Shown here: in pieces, positions 58,961 through 64,000 of the stretch
How positions within the stretch are numbered: position 1 is the stretch's first letter
How the letters are laid out: the number at the start of each line of letters is the position of its first letter
NCBI GenBank assembly: GCA_030765045.1
Contig: CM060961.1
Coordinates: 145,893,038 to 145,957,037, forward strand
Reading direction: 5' to 3'
Source: Tenodera sinensis
Taxonomy: Eukaryota > Arthropoda > Insecta > Mantodea > Mantidae
DNA: 64,000 bases
The notes under the pieces: generated by a model
What the model saw: only the letters and a program-made list of their open reading frames with translations
Told to the model about the DNA's origin: nothing
Database searches by the model: none
Position numbers and translations under genes: made by a program

Positions 58961-61100
58961 TCGGGATGTCAAACAGCACTCCCAAACTGTGAACTTGTGA
59001 CGCGTGGACTCTTGCTACCGGTCTCACCTGTGTTGTATACGCAGCTAGAAGAGTAGGGGTGAGCTGGTGCCAAACAACAACAAACAGTGGCGGCTGGTAC
59101 CATGGTTCATGTTTGTACAATTTACAAATGGAAATACACTGTTGAATTAATCACTGATCCTTTTTTATTGTTTGTTGTTTATTGTCTTTTGGATGCTTGG
59201 CAATGTTTCCTGCCCACAAGTTTGTCAATTTCAGGTTCCATCTCCGAAGCACATAGGCGTAACACTGACACTAAACTTCTGTCAGTAATATTAGTACGTC
59301 TGAGCGTTTTATTGTTATTCAATTTAGAAAAAAACTGTTCACAAATGTATGTCGACGCAAACACTGCCATCAAAGGACGCTCAGATTGACGAAGATTGGG
59401 GAATTTAGTTTCAGGTAATGAAATATACAATTTGACACCTAAATTTCCTGAACTGCGCAATGATGTGTTGTTTTGCAAGTCAATTAATTCTAATTGCAAA
59501 TCATGTGAGAAATCACGAGGATGGACATTGAAAGGGTTGTTGAAGAGTCTCCATTCGGGATCCATAGAGTTAACTTCTCCAAATCTGTTCTTGAATTCCT
59601 TGAGTAGATCCTCTAACAATGTTTTGTTGTTTGGTATCAGATGCTTACAGCTATCATTGAATACACTTTACAAACAAGGAAAATGATGCACATCCTCATT
59701 ATCAACTTGTGCTATCCACAATTCAAGCTTCCGCATAAACGCTTTCAAGTCGTCAAACATGTTGATTATGAGTCTGTCCTTACGTTGTAATTTCAAATTA
59801 GGGGAATTGAGATAGGAAGTCAAATCCACCAAGAACGCCAAATCACAAATCCAGTCTTCACTATAGAGTTCTGGAGTTTGTAAATTGTGAGTTTCTAAGA
59901 ATATTTTTATTTCACTTCGAAGATTAAAGAACCTAGTCAGCATATTACCACGACTAAGCCACCTTACTTGACAGTAATACGAAACATCCGAAAAATCAGA
60001 GTTCACATCTTCAAGAAATTGCTGGAACTGTCGATGACATAAAGCATGTGAGCTAATAATATCGACTATTCTTACAACGGCCGTCATAACATTCTTTACA
60101 CAGACAGACTGAGCACAAAGGTTTGCACGATGAATAAGACAATGAATGAATTTAACTTTGTCTGCATCGAGTTCTTCTTGAGTCAGAAATCTTCGTACTC
60201 TTCCTACAAGTCCTGTTTCTTGTCCCGTCATACAAGGTGCGCCATCTGTTGCTATGCAAACTAATTTGTTCCATGGAAGTTTAAATTTAGCAATAGCTTT
60301 AATTACACCATCAAAAATATCTTCTCCTCGAGTCCGATCTTTTAACGAAACAACATCGAGAAGATCTTCAAAAACATTGTAATCTAAATCGACGCCCCTA
60401 ATGAATATAGCCAGTTGTGCCGTGTCTTTGCGGTCCGTACTCTCATCAAGAGCTAATGAATAACAAGTAAATGTGTTCATTCTTTCTATTAGTTGTTCCT
60501 CCAAGTTATCGCCCATTTCTGATATACGTTCCGCAACAGTATTACGAGACAGACTTATACATTGAAACGCATTAACAAGTTCCGGACATATTTTTTCTGC
60601 AGCAGTAATAAGACAGCTTTTAACAAATTCTCCATCCGTGAATGGTTTTGAAGCAGACGCAATGTGTTTGCTGATTTTGTAGCTAACGCGAACCAAACTT
60701 TTTCTACTAATGCCTGAAGATGATGGAATATTTTCGAAATTCGCTCTTGACTGAAATTCCTCTATAGCCTTTTCACGAGTAACACCTGATAATTTGTCCG
60801 GGCCATAAATTGCAGCATGTTGAGAGTTAAAATGTCTTTTAATATTGTAATGACATATATCCAATTTCTGCTCTACACCTTAAACAACGTGCTTTGCCGT
60901 CATTTAAGATAAAGAACTATTGATCAGTCCACTCAGGTTGAAAACACCGTTCTCTGTCCATACTAACTGCCACAGTATATTTGTCAAAAAAACCAGGTAG
61001 GGCACACCACTCAGACTGACTGACTGTCGTTGGAGTACAATTGCGACTGAAGCAAGCACTCGCTCATTTCACAGCTTGGTAGCACTGTTCGACATCCCTG
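58961..61100 (-). mobile_element. hAT transposon (ZBED5/GTF2IRD2-like), relatively young
   Basis: The 5' TIR on the minus strand starts CAGGGATGTCGAACAG at 61100. The 3' TIR at 58961 reads TCGGGATGTCAAACAG, so the first two bases have changed from CA. At 2,140 bp it encloses a nearly full-length transposase. No matching 8-bp duplication flanks it, because an inverted copy of its own 3' end adjoins the 5' TIR at 61101. Confidence 0.88.
59179..60961 (-). pseudogene. hAT transposase, two stops and one frameshift
   Basis: The likely start is the ATG at 60961 (MDRERCFQPEWTDQ, then an in-frame stop, FFILNDGKARCLRCRAEIGY). After a frameshift near 60860 comes YNIKRHFNSQHA; together these form a BED-like C2H2 finger. 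A 398-codon open stretch follows: SKHIASASKPFTDGEFVKSC, CYSLALDESTDRKDTAQLAI (first catalytic Asp), LVCIATDGAPCMTGQETGLV (second Asp), FIHCLIHRANLCAQ, and VSYYCQVRWLSRGNMLTRFF. A TAA (CL-stop-SVFND) at about 59667 breaks it. The C-terminus has RPLMAVFASTYICEQFFSKL and NNNKTLRRTNITDRSLVSVL (hAT dimerisation). It resembles GTF2IRD2/ZBED5-like hAT proteins. Only three lesions, so it is recently inactivated compared with other elements here. Confidence 0.9.
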
Positions 61101-61558
61101 TTACCTGAAACTAAATTCCCCAATCTTCGTCAATCTGCGCGTCGTTTGATGGCATTATTTACGTCTACATACAGTTGTGAACAGTTGTTTTCTAAATTGA
61201 ATAACAATAAAACGCTCAGACGTACTAATATTACTGACAGAAGTTTAGTGTCAGTGTTACGCCTATGTGCTTCGGAGATGGAACCTGAAATTGACAAACT
61301 TGTGGGCAGGAAACATTGCCAAGCATCCAAAAGACAATAAACAACAAACAATAAAAAAGGATCAGTGATTAATTCAACAGTGTATTTCCATTTGTAAATT
61401 GTACAAACATGAACCATGGTACCAGCCGCCACTGTTTGTTGTTGTTTGGCACCAGCTCACCCCTACTCTTCTAGCTGCGTATACAACACAGGTGAAACCG
61501 GTAGCAAGAGTCCACGCGTCACAAGTTCACAGTTTGGGAGTGCTGTTTGACATCCCTG
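61101..61558 (+). mobile_element. Inverted duplicate of the hAT 3' end
   Basis: 458 bp complementary to 58961-59418, beginning exactly after the last base of the neighbouring hAT's 5' TIR. It encodes LPETKFPNLRQSARRLMALF, then a STYSCEQLFSKL segment and the remaining hAT C-terminus to a stop at about 61340, and ends in a 3' TIR (GACATCCCTG at 61549-61558). Both arms count to the same length. It differs from the other arm at scattered positions (for example SERPLM versus SARRLM). Confidence 0.88.
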
Positions 61559-61711
61559 AGCTAGCCGATTAATACCACCACAACTTGGATCACAGACTGG
61601 AGCGAATGATGATATTAAAAGACTGGAATATACTAAACTACGAGCTTCAATGTAGCTCCATAATGACAAATCTTCTACAAAGGTGATTCTATTTACTTTC
61701 GCTACTTCGTA

Positions 61712-61900
61712 TTTATGATAGGTAGAGGACGTTAGCTATTTCACTAAAACATTATATGTAAATACAACTGGTGAATTGTGCATGTTTTGAGATCTCTGAA
61801 TAAAAAGAGGTTTAGGAAAGGGTGTGTGTGTGTGTGTGCATGTGAAGAGGATATCTTAGAAATGTCTGATAAAAGATACCAAATACATCATTGAAAGACG
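61712..61900 (+). repeat. DR dispersed repeat, 5' fragment
   Basis: GATAGGTAGAGGACGTTAGC, then TGGTGAATTGTGCATGTTTT at the CCGGAAATATATG position, and a pure GT run at the internal slot (about 61823-61840). Diverged. Confidence 0.6.
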
Positions 61901-61994
61901 CAGTTCAAATATTTTCACGCAAATTAATCCTTGCTGAACTATCATCGACAGGGAAATTTATTTTTTTGTCAAAAATGATTATGGCAAATTAAAT

Positions 61995-62835
61995 ATTAAA
62001 AATCTGATGTGTTGCACTCACATGACTTTCTCTACCCTTGTTCCAACCGCTCTTACAAACTCTTATTCCTATATCTTCCTCGTTGTAAGATAAACATTTG
62101 TACAAATTATGTTATTGCTTATTTCCTTGTAGGTACAAAGGGAATATTAGAATACGGTAGGCTTTGAGCGATAGTCAAATATTTTAAAACTTTGAGATTC
62201 CGTTCTCTTTGCACAATTAACATTTAAAAAATGAACAATGATGTTCCATTTTACGAAAAGTTCTAAGTTATCCGAAACTCACACACTTAACAAGGAATAT
62301 CTCCGAAATGGTTCATCCTACAAGAAAATTTATTGAGACATAAACTGTGTATTTTAGCAAGGTCAACTTTTTTGTATAGTATGATTTGGTCTATCTCTAA
62401 CGGTTTACCAGTTATGCAAAAGTCGTCCAGAGTAAATACGACTACAGGGGCTATAGCCAGAAAATTCAAGATATACATTTCCTTTTTCATAAAAATATCT
62501 CAAATATATGAAATTTTAATAAAACTCGCTAGAGCCATTTTCAAGAAAATCAAAACTTTTTATGCAAAGGGTAGCTTAGAGTGGGGCTATTTTCTTCAAA
62601 ATCTTCGTGTCGCATCCAACTTTGGTTTTTAACCGAGTTTTCGTTTTTGAGTTATATTGTCCACAGACACAAAGATAGACGGACAGACACACAGACACAC
62701 AGGGACCTTTTCCTAAAAATGCTATTTTGTATTTAGGGGGTCTCAAAACAAATATTTCCGGTGAAATCTCGACATCGAATTTTTGTGTGGAATACAATAT
62801 TTCCCCTACTTACCAGTAGAGAAAGTAAAAGAAAT
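61995..62835 (-). repeat. DR dispersed repeat, near full-length copy
   Basis: Minus-strand match to the whole of the 26-kb copy. Plus-strand view: AATCTGATGTGTTGCACTCA and CATGACTTTCTCTACCC (3' end), GCTTATTTCCTTGTAGG, GGAATATCTCCGAAATGGTT, GGTTTACCAGTTATGCAAAA, TAACCGAGTTTTCGTTTTTG, a GACAGACACACAGACACAC slot (about 62672-62700), and TTTCCCCTACTTACC then AGTAGAGAAAGTAAAAG (5' end). Confidence 0.85.
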
Positions 62836-62931
62836 TCACATACGCTGGGTTATTAAGGCTCTCGGGCTAACTCAGAGATGTTATGAAGATGGGAAAATTA
62901 GTATGATATGTGTTAAGTATAATCCTTTAGA

Positions 62932-63114
62932 GCGGGCCTGACGAACCTTACCCCGCAGTTGCGAACAGAGTCCTTAACTGCAGTACTTATAATGCAACAC
63001 ACTAGAATGAACCGGTTTTCCTAAGATTTTCCCGTTTTCTGCCATCGTGGTCGCAAAAGGAGGGGAAATGGGGGAGTGTATTAACACCTGGTAAGTGCAG
63101 TTTGTCAGGCCCGC
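62932..63114. mobile_element. MITE candidate with 15-bp TIRs
   Basis: GCGGGCCTGACGAAC at 62932-62946 is inverted as GTTTGTCAGGCCCGC at 63100-63114 (one mismatch), enclosing 153 bp without coding potential. No convincing target duplication, so the superfamily is unknown. Confidence 0.5.
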
Positions 63115-64000
63115 AGAGTTTAATTGGCGCACAATAAAATTCAGACGTCTAAATGTAATCACCTGCTTATGAGTGACCATCTTGTAGTAATGATAAAGCA
63201 CTTCGGTTTGAAGGTTTTAATCCAGAGGAAGTATGAAAGGAGTTTGTCTGGACATTCAAGGATTATCAGTCTTTCTTTCCTTGGTTAAAACATGGACTGC
63301 TGAGTTTAAGTATGGTCACACAGCCGGCTCAAAATGTTTTCGGAGGTTGTTGAGGGAAACGAAAAAAGAATTTTCTTATTGAGTAGCAGAGCCTGTCCTG
63401 GGGGCGGGTTATTGCACCTGTTTATTTACATTCGCATGTGGTTGTCTATGGTGAGGCAAGCGGGGTAGTTCCCGCTGAGGTAACAAGAAACAAAAAAGTT
63501 TGTTCTATATTTAATTAGTCTGTTCAAACAAAATAAATCTCCGTATCCTTTTCCCAAGTGTTTAAACAAATTAATGTTAACATTTTGTGCTAGTGTTGTT
63601 TTAGAAATATTTTAAACAAATATGTTTGAAAAAGATAACGATTACAGTGAATTTTTCGTTAATAATAATCATAATATTGATATAGATGAGGATGATGATT
63701 GATTGATTCATTCATTCATTGGTTGATTGATTAATGATAAGGAACGTGATAAGTAGGCTTATTAGTCCAGCTACAAGAGGAATCAGGTTATGCACGTTCG
63801 TAGTGCATGTGACGGTACATTGTGTTACGCCTCCTTTGGCGTTTTACTTACACCTACTACCTTTCCCTTTCCCTTTCCTTACTAACGTATTCCGCAGGAT
63901 CGTGACAGGATACTACCAAGTAACACAACAAACTCCAGCATAACATAACATTTATTATAATGAAAGGTGTTAAACATTAACAAGCAATTATTAAAGACAA
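63115..64000. other. Unassigned, with short simple repeats and a small dispersed repeat
   Basis: GATT/ATTC tetranucleotide runs lie at 63690-63735. 63750-63830 repeats sequence from 57503-57590 (GTCCAGCTACA, GTTCGTAGTGCATGTGAC). No gene recognised; the right edge cuts unassigned AT-rich DNA. Confidence 0.5.

Noticed and set aside
61130..61432. 100-codon minus-strand open frame near-identical to one at 59087-59389
   Set aside because: Both are antisense shadows of the duplicated hAT C-terminus in the inverted arms.
63827..63926. Short LTR-like unit TGTTACG...AAGTAACA
   Set aside because: Only 100 bp long with a 6-bp inverted match, no target duplication and no internal coding sequence; likely chance.

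Overview
The window is eukaryotic, gene-poor, AT-rich intergenic DNA filled with transposable elements and very long microsatellites. I could not identify a host protein-coding gene or a functional tRNA/rRNA gene. The element set (Jockey-type LINEs with zinc-knuckle ORF1s, DUF4817-type Tc1/mariner-like transposases, mariner, two kinds of hAT and several tRNA-derived SINEs) fits an arthropod, most likely an insect with a large repeat-rich genome. A cockroach- or termite-like genome would fit, but that is inference.

Layout. 0-3.2 kb: ATT-type microsatellite and tRNA-derived SINEs. 3.4-5.2 kb: a decayed LINE with reverse transcriptase (RT) and RNase H. 7.2-15.7 kb: a nested locus in which one DUF4817-type transposase (plus strand) appears split into 8650-9468 and 15515-15733 by about 6 kb of minus-strand LINE sequence: LINE-A (5'-truncated, long open RT) joined to LINE-B (ORF1 plus endonuclease). 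17.5-24.5 kb: two plus-strand LINEs head-to-tail, LINE-D (an intact zinc-knuckle ORF only, ending in A19) directly followed by LINE-C (near full length, ORF1+ORF2, few lesions). 26-36 kb: many copies of an unnamed noncoding repeat called DR here, and a mariner copy interrupted by about 1.5 kb of foreign DNA. 36.95-40.61 kb: an element with inverted arms of about 420 bp and TA at both ends, whose interior is mostly two giant microsatellites around a transposase remnant. 41-48 kb: hAT, RT and mariner fragments plus a dispersed direct repeat. 48.46-50.77 kb: a complete hAT element with a perfect 8-bp target duplication. 51-58.8 kb: SINEs and DR copies. 58.96-61.56 kb: a relatively young hAT whose 3' end is duplicated in inverse orientation at its 5' tip. 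61.7-64 kb: DR copies, a MITE candidate and simple repeats.

These genes serve transposition only. ORF1 proteins package LINE RNA, ORF2 endonuclease/RT performs target-primed reverse transcription, SINEs borrow LINE machinery, and the DNA transposases move TIR-bounded DNA. Most are dead. The least damaged are LINE-D ORF1 (open), the LINE-A RT (open but lacking its endonuclease), LINE-C and the 59-61 kb hAT. The most unusual structures are the D-C tandem (ORF1-only plus full LINE, reminiscent of HeT-A/TART arrays), the microsatellite-filled long-TIR element, the foldback-like hAT, and DR copies that carry a different simple repeat at one fixed internal slot. Family names rest on motif recognition by eye; no database search was made.
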